From: Xylocopilactobacillus apis
GTDB taxonomy: Bacteria > Bacillota > Bacilli > Lactobacillales > Lactobacillaceae
Assembly (NCBI RefSeq): GCF_033095965.1
Contig: NZ_AP026801.1
Span: 620,001-684,000 of the forward strand
DNA: 64,000 nt
Reading direction: 5' to 3'
Shown: piece after piece, positions 45,347 to 53,221 of the stretch
Layout: each line of letters begins with the position of its first letter
Position numbering within the stretch: position 1 is the stretch's first letter
Program-made: the position numbers and the translations under genes
Notes under the pieces: generated by a model
Told to the model about the DNA's origin: nothing
What the model saw: the letters and a program-made list of their open reading frames with translations, nothing else
Database searches by the model: none

Positions 45347-45774
45347 AAAGAAAACAGCAGCGAGACTTATTAGTAAAATCGGTTTTCGCTCATTTTTTTC
45401 AAAAGGATCTATCTTTAACTGAACTTTTAGATTCAATTGAATTTAATTTTATGAATGAGCGTTTAAAAAATGAAGACCATCGAAAATATGTTGATCCTTT
45501 ACTAGAGCATTTATCTAAAGAGGAATCAGAGTGTCAAAAACTTATATCTGATCATCTAAAGACAACCTGGAAAATCGAAAGAATTCCATGGTTGGATTTA
45601 GCAGTTTTGGAAGTTGCGATTGTTGAAATAAAATATTTAGACGATATTCCTTTTGACGTAACGGTTAATGAGGCAGTTGACTTAGCCAAATTATATTCAA
45701 CTGAAAAGTCACCGAGTTTTATAAATGGGATCTTAGTCAGTATTTTTGAAGAAATTAGCAGAAGCGTTGAGTAG
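45343..45774 (+). CDS. nusB: transcription antitermination factor NusB
   Basis: NusB binds boxA RNA with S10 and promotes rRNA antitermination. The helical protein of 143 residues has IPWLDLAVLEVAIVEIKYLD and PFDVTVNEAVDLAKLYSTEKSPSFINGIL, the typical C-terminal signature (quoted in part). It overlaps yqhY by 4 bp, and folD starts 3 bp after its stop. Confidence 0.94.
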   Translation: MKRKQQRDLLVKSVFAHFFQKDLSLTELLDSIEFNFMNERLKNEDHRKYVDPLLEHLSKEESECQKLISDHLKTTWKIERIPWLDLAVLEVAIVEIKYLDDIPFDVTVNEAVDLAKLYSTEKSPSFINGILVSIFEEISRSVE

Positions 45775-45777
45775 TAA

Positions 45778-46623
45778 ATGGATAAAATTATAGATGGTAA
45801 AAAAGCAGCTGATGAAATAGCCCAAAAATTACAAGGAACTGTTGCATCATTAAAGCATGTTCCAGTTTTACAAGTTTTGGTTTTAGGCGATAATCCTGAG
45901 AGCGAAATTTATGTTCGTAATAAGAAGAAGCGGGCATTAGAAATTGGAATTAAAGTAAACACTACTTACTTGAATAATGATGTTGATGAAGAAGAAGTTC
46001 TTTCTTTAATCAACACTTATAACTTGCAGCCTGAAGTTACCGGTATTATGGTTCAGCTGCCGCTGCCACCGCAAATTTCTTATTCCAAAGTTGTTAACTC
46101 GATTGATCCGCTCAAAGATATGGACGGATTTAGTGAAATTAATGTTGGCAAATTATGGACCGGAGTAACTGATTTTATAGCCCCTGCTACGCCGGTCGGC
46201 ATAATGAATTTGCTTGATTTTTATCATTTTGATGTGTCAGGAAAACAGTCAGTTATTGTTGGACGAAGTAATATTGTTGGTAAACCACTTGCGGGATTAT
46301 TGTTAAATCGTGATAGTACAGTGACAATTTGTCATAGTAAAACGCAAGACCTGCAAAAAATTACGAAACAAGCAGATTTTCTTTTTGTTGCAATTGGCAA
46401 ACCTGAATTCATCGATGCTTCGTATGTGAAAGAGGGTGCAGTTATTGTTGATGTTGGAATTAATCGAACCAAAGAAGGTCTTAAAGGAGATGTTAATTTT
46501 ACATCAGTTTTAGAAAAATGTTCATCTATTACACCAGTTCCAAAGGGCGTTGGTCCGATGACAGTTATTACTTTGATGCAGCAGATTGTTAATACAGCAA
46601 AATTGAGAGAAGTGAATGGATAA
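45778..46623 (+). CDS. folD: methylenetetrahydrofolate dehydrogenase/cyclohydrolase
   Basis: FolD interconverts methylene-, methenyl- and formyl-tetrahydrofolate using NADP. Signatures: YVRNKKKRALEIGI with the catalytic Lys near 46, the block VQLPLPPQIS near 96, DMDGFSEINVGKL, VIVGRSNIVGKPLAGLL near 163 and TPVPKGVGPMTVITLMQQ at the C-terminus. The length of 281 residues is normal. It overlaps xseA by 8 bp. Confidence 0.96.
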   Translation: MDKIIDGKKAADEIAQKLQGTVASLKHVPVLQVLVLGDNPESEIYVRNKKKRALEIGIKVNTTYLNNDVDEEEVLSLINTYNLQPEVTGIMVQLPLPPQISYSKVVNSIDPLKDMDGFSEINVGKLWTGVTDFIAPATPVGIMNLLDFYHFDVSGKQSVIVGRSNIVGKPLAGLLLNRDSTVTICHSKTQDLQKITKQADFLFVAIGKPEFIDASYVKEGAVIVDVGINRTKEGLKGDVNFTSVLEKCSSITPVPKGVGPMTVITLMQQIVNTAKLREVNG

Positions 46624-47995
46624 TAAAACGGTAAATAAGGATGATTATCTGAGCGTAAGTCAGATTACGACTTATATTGGAAAGAAATTTAGTCAGGATC
46701 CTTATTTAGATCACGTTAATATTAAAGGCGAAATAACGAATTTTAGAGAGCGGCCGAATGGGCATCAGTATTTTAGTTTAAAAGATGATGGTGCTAAAAT
46801 TGGGGTCACTCTTTTTCGTAATATCTACCAAAAAATTAACTTTAAACTTAAGGATGGAGATATGATCGTTTGTACCGGACGAGTCGGTATTTATGCTCCG
46901 GGCGGAAGTTATTCGCTGATTGTTGAGTCAATTGAACCCTATGGATTAGGAACCCTTTTGGTTGAATTACAGGCAAGAAAAGAAAAGTTAAGCAAAGCCG
47001 GCTACTTTTTACCTGAGCGAAAAAGAGCGATTAGTCAGTTTCCAAAACGCATCGCAGTAATTACTAGTCCCAGCGGGGCAGTGATTAGGGATATCATTAC
47101 TACAACGCGTCGCCGTTTTCCACTTGTGAAGTTAGTTTTATTTCCAGCAGTTGTCCAAGGAGATAAAGCAGCTGAATCAGTACTGAATCAATTGAATCGA
47201 GCAAATCAAATGGGCACGTTTGATACTATTATCATTGCTCGAGGCGGCGGATCTTTTGAAGATCTTTGGCCGTTTAATGATGAAGCTCTAACGATAGCTG
47301 TAGCTGAAAGTAAGACGCCAGTTATCACATCTGTTGGACATGAGACAGATACGACGCTTGTTGATTATGCTGCTGATCTTAGAGCTCCGACACCAACCGC
47401 TGCCGCTGAGTTAGCAACACCGCTTCTTGATGAACTTAAGCAATCAGTACGTCAGAAGAAACTTGAATTACGTCAGGCTGAGCTTCATTATTTAGAGAAT
47501 TTAACTGCCAAAATAAAACCTTTGACCGAAAGTTACTTATTTAGAAGGCCTGAAGCTTTTTATCAAAATCAATCAATATCTTTAGATCGATTAAAAGAAC
47601 GACTTTTACAAACTGAAAAAAATGTATTAGTTCAAGATCAAAACAAGCTTAATCATTTTCAATCACTTTTAAAGTCGTTTGCACCTAATAGAACACTTAA
47701 TCAATTTAAAATCGCTAATAAACAAGCTCAGAATTCTTTGGTTCGGGTAATCCAAAATTTAAATCATAATGAACAAGTTAGATTAAATAATCTTTCTAGA
47801 AATCTAGTAATGCTTGATCCGCACAATGTTCTTAAACGTGGATATGCAATTACAGAAGATAATAAACATAATGTTATTGATAGTATTTCAAAAGCTAAAA
47901 TTGATCAAAATATTCGAGTGATTTTAAGTGATGGTGTATTAATTTCAAAAGTCGATCAAATTGAAGGAGAAGATAATGCCAGCAAAGAAAACTAG
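46616..47995 (+). CDS. xseA: exodeoxyribonuclease VII large subunit
   Basis: The large subunit of a single-strand-specific exonuclease. An N-terminal OB fold (about 10-105, VNIKGEITNFRERPNGHQYF) is followed by the catalytic domain with RIAVITSPSGAVIRDI, IARGGGSFEDLWPFNDE and SVGHETDTTLVDYAADLRAPTPTAAAE (quoted in part), then a coiled region and the C-terminal LKRGYAIT. The length of 459 residues is typical. Its end overlaps xseB by 20 bp, and it overlaps folD. Confidence 0.95.
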   Translation: MDNKTVNKDDYLSVSQITTYIGKKFSQDPYLDHVNIKGEITNFRERPNGHQYFSLKDDGAKIGVTLFRNIYQKINFKLKDGDMIVCTGRVGIYAPGGSYSLIVESIEPYGLGTLLVELQARKEKLSKAGYFLPERKRAISQFPKRIAVITSPSGAVIRDIITTTRRRFPLVKLVLFPAVVQGDKAAESVLNQLNRANQMGTFDTIIIARGGGSFEDLWPFNDEALTIAVAESKTPVITSVGHETDTTLVDYAADLRAPTPTAAAELATPLLDELKQSVRQKKLELRQAELHYLENLTAKIKPLTESYLFRRPEAFYQNQSISLDRLKERLLQTEKNVLVQDQNKLNHFQSLLKSFAPNRTLNQFKIANKQAQNSLVRVIQNLNHNEQVRLNNLSRNLVMLDPHNVLKRGYAITEDNKHNVIDSISKAKIDQNIRVILSDGVLISKVDQIEGEDNASKEN

Positions 47996-48224
47996 TGAAA
48001 AAGAATTAAGTTTTGAAGAACAAATGCAAAAATTAGAGGGAATTGTAAAACAGCTTGAAGAAGGAAATCTTCCACTTCAAGAATCCATTGATCGGTTTAA
48101 AGAAGGAGTTAGTATTTCTAAATCGATGGAAAAAACTCTTTCTGAAGCTCAAAAATCAATTTCCTCAATTATTGATGAAGATGGCAATATCAAAGATTTT
48201 GCGGAGCAAGCAGAAAATGAATAG
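47976..48224 (+). CDS. xseB: exodeoxyribonuclease VII small subunit
   Basis: The start ATG at 47976 follows GAAGGAGAA; a TTG five codons earlier is less likely. The 82-residue protein has the XseB pattern FEEQMQKLEGIVKQLEEGN and LQESIDRFKEGV. It wraps the coiled part of XseA. It overlaps both xseA and ispA, as in other Firmicutes. Confidence 0.93.
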   Translation: MPAKKTSEKELSFEEQMQKLEGIVKQLEEGNLPLQESIDRFKEGVSISKSMEKTLSEAQKSISSIIDEDGNIKDFAEQAENE

Positions 48225-49044
48225 CGATCTTTTAAAGGTGATTTTAAAATTTAATGAATATTTAGAACACCTTTATGGATCAAAAGAGATCGATCCAAAA
48301 TTAAAAGAAGCAATCAACTATTCATTGTTGTCTAATGGTAAAAGACTTCGGCCGTTGCTCTTTTTTAGCATTCTTAATTCTTTTGGGATCAATGAATTCG
48401 AACATTATTTTGACATTGCTGCTTCACTTGAAATGGTTCATACGTATTCTTTAATTCATGATGATCTGCCAGCAATGGATAATGATAATTTAAGAAGAGG
48501 AAAACCCACAAACCATGTTTTATTTGGGGAGGATTTAGCAATTTTAGCTGGAGATGCCTTATTAACTGATGCGTTTAAAGTTATTGCTGACAGCAAGGTT
48601 TCTTCAGATCAAAAAGTTTCATTAGTAAATGCTTTATCAAATGCTGCTGGTTCTCAAAATATGGTGAATGGTCAGGTTCAGGATTTACAAATTTCAGATG
48701 TTTCAGAAGAGAATTTAATTGAAATGCATTATCATAAAACAGCTGCAATGTTTGTGGCTGCGAGCGAATATGGAGCAATTTGTTTAAATCTTAATTTTGA
48801 TCAAACCAATTTATTAAAAAAATTTGCTAAAAATTTTGGATTGGCTTTCCAGTTAGCTGATGATTTGAGTGATTTAGATCAAGATCAAAGCGGTGAAAAC
48901 AATTTTGCAGTTGATTTTGGGATTCAACAAGCTCGACAACTAAAAGAAAAAAGAATCTCTTCAGCTAATGAAGCACTGGATCGTTTGTCGGGCGACCATT
49001 TTACATCAGATCCCTTAAAGAAATTTTTAGATGAATATTTATAA
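48217..49044 (+). CDS. ispA: polyprenyl synthetase, farnesyl diphosphate synthase type
   Basis: This enzyme condenses isopentenyl and allylic diphosphates. The start is ATG 48217, after GCGGAGCAAG and overlapping xseB by 8 bp; the frame is open further upstream inside xseB but has no support. The first Asp-rich motif is LIHDDLPAMDNDNLRRG near 81-97, and the second is FQLADDLSDLD near 212. The Lys and Arg of NGKRLRPLL near 37 are present. The length is 275 residues. It follows xseAB as in Bacillus, and tlyA starts 2 bp after its end. Confidence 0.93.
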   Translation: MNSDLLKVILKFNEYLEHLYGSKEIDPKLKEAINYSLLSNGKRLRPLLFFSILNSFGINEFEHYFDIAASLEMVHTYSLIHDDLPAMDNDNLRRGKPTNHVLFGEDLAILAGDALLTDAFKVIADSKVSSDQKVSLVNALSNAAGSQNMVNGQVQDLQISDVSEENLIEMHYHKTAAMFVAASEYGAICLNLNFDQTNLLKKFAKNFGLAFQLADDLSDLDQDQSGENNFAVDFGIQQARQLKEKRISSANEALDRLSGDHFTSDPLKKFLDEYL

Positions 49045-49046
49045 TT

Positions 49047-49844
49047 ATGAGAGTAGATAAATTATTATTATCCCAAAATAAATTCAGCAGCAGAGCTAAA
49101 GCCCAAGAAGCAATTAGTCAGGGTAAAGTTTTTCTGGCTGACGGTAAACCGGTAAAAAAATCATCTTTAGATTTACCTGATGATACTGCTTTTACGATTA
49201 AAAACCATGATAATTATGTTAGTCGCGGTGCTTATAAATTATTAAAGGCAATTGAAGTATTCCATCTCGACTTTACGGATAAAATGGTTTTGGATATCGG
49301 AGCTTCTACCGGTGGATTTACTCAGGTGGCATTAAATGCGGGAGCCAAAAAGGTATACGCTCTTGATGTAGGTTCTGGTCAATTAAACACCACGCTTGTA
49401 GAAGATCCAAGAGTAATAGTGATCGAAAATTATAATTTTCGTTATGCTAAAGAAAATGATTTTCCGCCAGAAAAGTTCGACTTAATTCAATGCGATGTTT
49501 CATTTATTTCTTTGAAACACATCATTCCTCCTGCATCGACATTATTAAAACCAAATGGAAAAGCTGTGTTTTTAATTAAACCTCAGTTTGAAGCAGGAAA
49601 AGAATATATTAGAAAACATGGCTTAGTTAAGGATTCAGCTGTTCACTTGGCGGTTTTACAGCAAGTTTTAGGCTATTTTGTAGAAAATGGTTTTAAAGTT
49701 AAGGGCTTGTCCTACTCACCAATAAAGGGGCAGCATGGCAACGTAGAATTTTTGGTGCAAGTTCAAAAATCTGAAGAGTCATCGAATCCATATTCTGAAA
49801 AAGATTTAAAATTATTAATAAAAGATGCAAAAACTAATTTATAA
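49047..49844 (+). CDS. tlyA: TlyA-family rRNA 2'-O-methyltransferase (YqxC)
   Basis: An S4 RNA-binding domain (about 1-60, MRVDKLLLSQNKFSSRAKAQ) is joined to a FtsJ-type Rossmann methyltransferase with the SAM motif VLDIGASTGGFTQVAL near 80 and the Lys of LIKPQFEAGKE near 170. In mycobacteria TlyA methylates 16S and 23S rRNA; older annotations call it haemolysin. The length is 265 residues. It lies between ispA and argR, the conserved order in Firmicutes. Confidence 0.9.
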   Translation: MRVDKLLLSQNKFSSRAKAQEAISQGKVFLADGKPVKKSSLDLPDDTAFTIKNHDNYVSRGAYKLLKAIEVFHLDFTDKMVLDIGASTGGFTQVALNAGAKKVYALDVGSGQLNTTLVEDPRVIVIENYNFRYAKENDFPPEKFDLIQCDVSFISLKHIIPPASTLLKPNGKAVFLIKPQFEAGKEYIRKHGLVKDSAVHLAVLQQVLGYFVENGFKVKGLSYSPIKGQHGNVEFLVQVQKSEESSNPYSEKDLKLLIKDAKTNL

Positions 49845-49846
49845 TT

Positions 49847-49880
49847 TTGAAAAATATTCAAATCAATGTATAATATTCAC
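49847..49880 (+). promoter_or_regulatory. argR: argR promoter with ARG-box-like sequences
   Basis: TTGAAA (49847-49852), a 16-bp spacer and TATAAT (49869-49874). Two overlapping ARG-box-like stretches, TGAAAAATATTCA (49848-49860) and TGTATAATATTCAC (49867-49880), cover the -35 and -10. Repression by ArgR is inferred. Confidence 0.55.
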
Positions 49881-49904
49881 AATTTAAATAATTAGGATGA
49901 AGAT

Positions 49905-50381
49905 ATGTTAAAAGCAGATCGTCAAAATGAAATACGCGAACTAATCAAAAATAATAAAATAAGTAGGCATAGCCAGTTAGTTCAAATGCTCGAAGATAAA
50001 GGTTTACATTTTACTCAGGCAACAATTTCAAGAGATATGCATGAAATGAATATTGTTAAAATTTCTAGCGGTGATGATGGCTACATTTATGTTTTGCCAG
50101 AAGAATCAAATAATGGTTTGGAACAAAAAGCAGGACAAATCATTACTGAATCAATGGTCAACATTGAGGCTCAACATTTTATTGTGATTGTTAAAACGAT
50201 ACCTGGATATGCCCAAGCTTTGGGTTCTTTGCTTGATCAACTTGCATTTTCTGAGGTTCATGGACTTTTAGCAGGCGATGATACAATTTTTATGATTACT
50301 AAAACTAGTAATGATGCAGCTGAACTAATTGATAAAATAAATAGTTTAGGGACAAATAATGCTCGAATCACTCGTCGTTGA
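49905..50381 (+). CDS. argR: arginine repressor
   Basis: ArgR is a hexameric regulator of arginine metabolism. The N-terminal winged helix (about 1-70) contains FTQATISRDMHEMNIVK, and the C-terminal oligomerisation and arginine-binding domain has LLDQLAFSEVHGLLAGDDTIF with the usual Gly-Asp-Asp-Thr. The length is 158 residues. Its end overlaps recN by 23 bp. The neighbours tlyA and recN are standard; no arginine genes lie in the window. Confidence 0.93.
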   Translation: MLKADRQNEIRELIKNNKISRHSQLVQMLEDKGLHFTQATISRDMHEMNIVKISSGDDGYIYVLPEESNNGLEQKAGQIITESMVNIEAQHFIVIVKTIPGYAQALGSLLDQLAFSEVHGLLAGDDTIFMITKTSNDAAELIDKINSLGTNNARITRR

Positions 50382-52044
50382 TAATTTTACAATTATCGAA
50401 CATCTTGAAGTTGATTTTCACCATGGTCTTAGCACTTTAACGGGTGAGACTGGTGCAGGCAAATCAATTATCATTGATGCAATTGCTCAAATTGCAGGTG
50501 CTAAGAGTAGTAAAGAGTTAATTCGTCATGGCAGTGACAAGGCAACTATTTTGGCTGAATTCTCGCACTTTCCATTTAGCTCGCTAAAAAAATTATTTGA
50601 ACAAAATGATATTGATTTAGATGAAGATTACCTCAGTATTCAAAAAGAAATTAAAAAAAATGGTCGCGGAATTGCTCGGATTAACGGGAGTGTTGTTAAC
50701 GGAAGCTTTTTACGACAAGTTGGCGACCATCTTTTTAATATTGAAGAACAATCTAAGCATCAGCAGCTTTTAAATGCTGATGCTCAATTGGCATTACTTG
50801 ATGCTTTTAGCGGCAAGAAGTTAGTTCAAACTTTAGCTAGTTACGAGAAAACTTACCGAGAATTAAGATCTATTAAATTAAAGAAAGAAGAAATTCAAAA
50901 GAAAAATCAAGATTTAAAAGAAAGACTGGATTATCTGAAGTTTGCAGATCAAGAGATTACTGAAGTAGATCCAAAGATTGGTGAAGATCAAAGGCTGGAA
51001 GAGAAGAAAATTCAACTTAGTAATTTTGAAAAAATTTCAAGCAGTCTACAACAAATTCAAACCTTAATTGGCGGTGAAGATTCGATTCAAGATCTTTTAG
51101 GACAAGCACAAGCACTTAGCGATAGCCTTGAAAACTATGGATCAAGTTACCAAAAAATTGCTGATAATCTTACTAATGCAATAGAAGCGGTAAATGATGC
51201 AATGTCAGAAGTTAGCGATGTAAGTGATACGCTTGACTTAAATGACGAAAATGAGCTAGAACTAGTGATGGAGAGATTAAGCAGTTTTGACCAATTAAAA
51301 AAGAAGTATGGCGGGACGTTGGAAGAAGTCTTATCATATCAAAAGAAAGCCCGTTCAGAAATTAAATTTGCTGAAAATAGTGAGCAGTCCTTAAAAGAAT
51401 ATGATGAAAAATATCGCCTTTATCTTGAACAAGCTCATCAATTAGCTGATAAGTTGACAGACATTCGTAAGAAATCAGCTGATAAATTAGAACCACTGAT
51501 AAATTCTGAACTGAAAACTCTAGAGTTTCAAAATTCAAAATTTGAAATTAAATTTACGAAAAGTGAACTTCAAGAACGAGGACAAGATCATTTAATGTTT
51601 ATGGTCCAAACTAACATCGGCGAGAAAATGCTCCCGTTAGCAGAAATTGCATCTGGTGGGGAGTTGTCACGAATACTATTAGCCTTAAAATCAGTTTTTT
51701 CACAATTTTTTGAAAATGTTACATTTATATTTGATGAAATAGATTCAGGAGTCAGTGGTCGGGCAGCTCAATCGATGGCCGATAAAATCTACCAAATTGC
51801 TCGTTCAAATCAAGTTATCAGCATTACCCATTTACCTCAGTTAGCAGCAATGAGTGACTATCAATATCTGATTGAGAAGAAAATTGTTGATAACCGAACA
51901 ATCAGTTCAGTTCGTCTGCTTGATCAAAAAGAAAGAGTTGACGAGATTGCTCAAATGCTGACGGGGACAAAAATGACGAAAGTAACCAAAGATCATGCAA
52001 TGGAAATGTTAGAGCTAGCTCAAAAATCTAAGGAGCGGGAATAA
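50359..52044 (+). CDS. recN: DNA repair protein RecN
   Basis: RecN is an SMC-like ATPase that acts at DNA double-strand breaks. Walker A is LTGETGAGKSIIIDAI near 28-43, a coiled-coil hairpin occupies about 155-370, the signature LASGGELSRILLAL... is near 427, and Walker B is VTFIFDEIDSGVSGRAA near 452. The length of 561 residues is typical. It starts inside the end of argR and is followed immediately by the ydbC-like gene. Confidence 0.95.
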   Translation: MLESLVVDNFTIIEHLEVDFHHGLSTLTGETGAGKSIIIDAIAQIAGAKSSKELIRHGSDKATILAEFSHFPFSSLKKLFEQNDIDLDEDYLSIQKEIKKNGRGIARINGSVVNGSFLRQVGDHLFNIEEQSKHQQLLNADAQLALLDAFSGKKLVQTLASYEKTYRELRSIKLKKEEIQKKNQDLKERLDYLKFADQEITEVDPKIGEDQRLEEKKIQLSNFEKISSSLQQIQTLIGGEDSIQDLLGQAQALSDSLENYGSSYQKIADNLTNAIEAVNDAMSEVSDVSDTLDLNDENELELVMERLSSFDQLKKKYGGTLEEVLSYQKKARSEIKFAENSEQSLKEYDEKYRLYLEQAHQLADKLTDIRKKSADKLEPLINSELKTLEFQNSKFEIKFTKSELQERGQDHLMFMVQTNIGEKMLPLAEIASGGELSRILLALKSVFSQFFENVTFIFDEIDSGVSGRAAQSMADKIYQIARSNQVISITHLPQLAAMSDYQYLIEKKIVDNRTISSVRLLDQKERVDEIAQMLTGTKMTKVTKDHAMEMLELAQKSKERE

Positions 52045-52272
52045 ATGGCTGAAATAAAATTTCAGATTATTAAGAATCTTAAAGTATTATCCAAAAACGA
52101 AAAAAATGGTTGGACGAAAGAAATTAATCTTATTTCATGGAATGATGCCGAACCTAAATTTGATATTCGTAGTTGGGATCCAGAACACCATAAGATGGGA
52201 CGAGGAGTAACATTATCTAAAGAAGAATTACAGGAACTTTTATCAATAGATCCAATGGAGTTTGAAGAATAA
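52045..52272 (+). CDS. YdbC/PC4-like single-stranded DNA-binding protein
   Basis: The 75-residue protein begins on the base after the recN stop. The sequence WTKEINLISWNDAEPKFDIRSW and the later KMGRGVTLSKEELQEL match the YdbC family, which resembles the eukaryotic PC4 fold and binds single-stranded DNA (quoted here in part: SWNDAEPKFDIRSW). A link to DNA repair is suggested by coupling with recN. The exact role is unknown. Confidence 0.85.
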   Translation: MAEIKFQIIKNLKVLSKNEKNGWTKEINLISWNDAEPKFDIRSWDPEHHKMGRGVTLSKEELQELLSIDPMEFEE

Positions 52273-52284
52273 TGGCTTGAAAAC

Positions 52285-52320
52285 TAACCGTATTTATAAG
52301 ACAATAGGTTTCATATACGG
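52285..52320 (+). promoter_or_regulatory. gmk: hairpin overlapping the gmk translation start region
   Basis: CCGTAT (52286-52291) can pair with ATACGG (52314-52319). The right arm runs into the GGGAGAG ribosome binding site of gmk, so the hairpin could reduce its translation. The pairing is seen by eye only; no known riboswitch is recognised. Confidence 0.35.
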
Positions 52321-52333
52321 GAGAGTTTAAATA

Positions 52334-52966
52334 ATGTCAAAAGGAATGTTAATTGTTTTATCCGGTCCTTCTGGGGTTGGTAAAGGTACAGTTAGACAAG
52401 AATTGACCCGCAGAGATAAAGGCCAATTCGTTTATTCAGTATCGATGACGACTCGGAAGATGAGACCTAAAGAAGTTGATGGAGTTGATTATTTTTTCTC
52501 AACGGTTGATGAATTTCAGCAAGCAATTAAGAACGATCAAATGTTGGAGTATAATCAATATGTAGGAAATTATTATGGAACTCCTCGAAAGTACGTAGAA
52601 GATACGATCAACCAGGGAAAAGATATTTTTCTTGAGATTGATGTTGGCGGGGCAATGCAGGTAAAAGAAAAGATGCCTGAAGGAGTTTTTATTTTTTTAA
52701 CTCCGCCAGATTTGAAATCGCTGCGGGGAAGAATTACTCAACGAGGCACAGATTCTGCTGCGGTGATTGATCGAAGAATGGAACAAGCAATTAACGAGAT
52801 CAATTTAATGAAAGAGTATGACTACGCCGTGGTCAATGATGTTGTTTCAAAAGCAGCTGACCGAATTGAGACTATCATCGAAAGTGAACATTTAAAAGTA
52901 GAAAGAATTATACAAGACTATCTAAAAGTCTCAGGAGTTCAAAATGATTACAAAGCCAATAATTGA
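52334..52966 (+). CDS. gmk: guanylate kinase
   Basis: This enzyme phosphorylates GMP to GDP. The P-loop is [15 protein letters not shown] (near 9-22), followed by the GMP-binding [21 protein letters not shown] and the lid YYGTPRKYV. The length of 210 residues is typical. In Firmicutes it is inhibited by (p)ppGpp, which the relA homologue in this window makes. It overlaps rpoZ by 23 bp. Confidence 0.96.
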   Translation: MSKGMLIVLSGPSGVGKGTVRQELTRRDKGQFVYSVSMTTRKMRPKEVDGVDYFFSTVDEFQQAIKNDQMLEYNQYVGNYYGTPRKYVEDTINQGKDIFLEIDVGGAMQVKEKMPEGVFIFLTPPDLKSLRGRITQRGTDSAAVIDRRMEQAINEINLMKEYDYAVVNDVVSKAADRIETIIESEHLKVERIIQDYLKVSGVQNDYKANN

Positions 52967-53177
52967 TAATTTATTAGAAAAAGTACCGTCACGTTATTCT
53001 TTAGCAGTTTTAGCAGCTAAAAGAGCACATCAAATTGAAGATGGCTTTACTAAAGCGCTTGATCATTATGATTCATTAAAGTCTGTTGGGCAGGCTTTAG
53101 AAGAAATTGATCATGGTAAAATAACGGTGGAAACTCAAGATGAAATTGAAGCCAAAAATAAAAAAGAAAAAGTTTAG
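52944..53177 (+). CDS. rpoZ: RNA polymerase omega subunit
   Basis: The 77-residue omega subunit supports assembly of RNA polymerase. It contains [19 protein letters not shown] with the conserved basic core, followed by the helical region [19 protein letters not shown]. It starts inside gmk, the usual overlap. A terminator follows; coaBC, commonly the next gene, is absent. Confidence 0.93.
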   Translation: MITKPIIDNLLEKVPSRYSLAVLAAKRAHQIEDGFTKALDHYDSLKSVGQALEEIDHGKITVETQDEIEAKNKKEKV

Positions 53178-53187
53178 TTGGATTGGG

Positions 53188-53212
53188 GGTCTGAAGTAAT
53201 CAGACCTTTTTT
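53188..53212 (+). terminator. terminator of gmk-rpoZ
   Basis: GGTCTGA (53188-53194) pairs with TCAGACC (53200-53206), followed by T6. It sits 10 bp before priA. Confidence 0.85.
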
Positions 53213-53221
53213 AGTTTAATT

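Noticed and set aside
48055-48216. Earlier start for ispA inside xseB
   Set aside because: The residues before 48217 have no resemblance to prenyl synthases, and the ATG at 48217 gives the normal length and a normal overlap with xseB.
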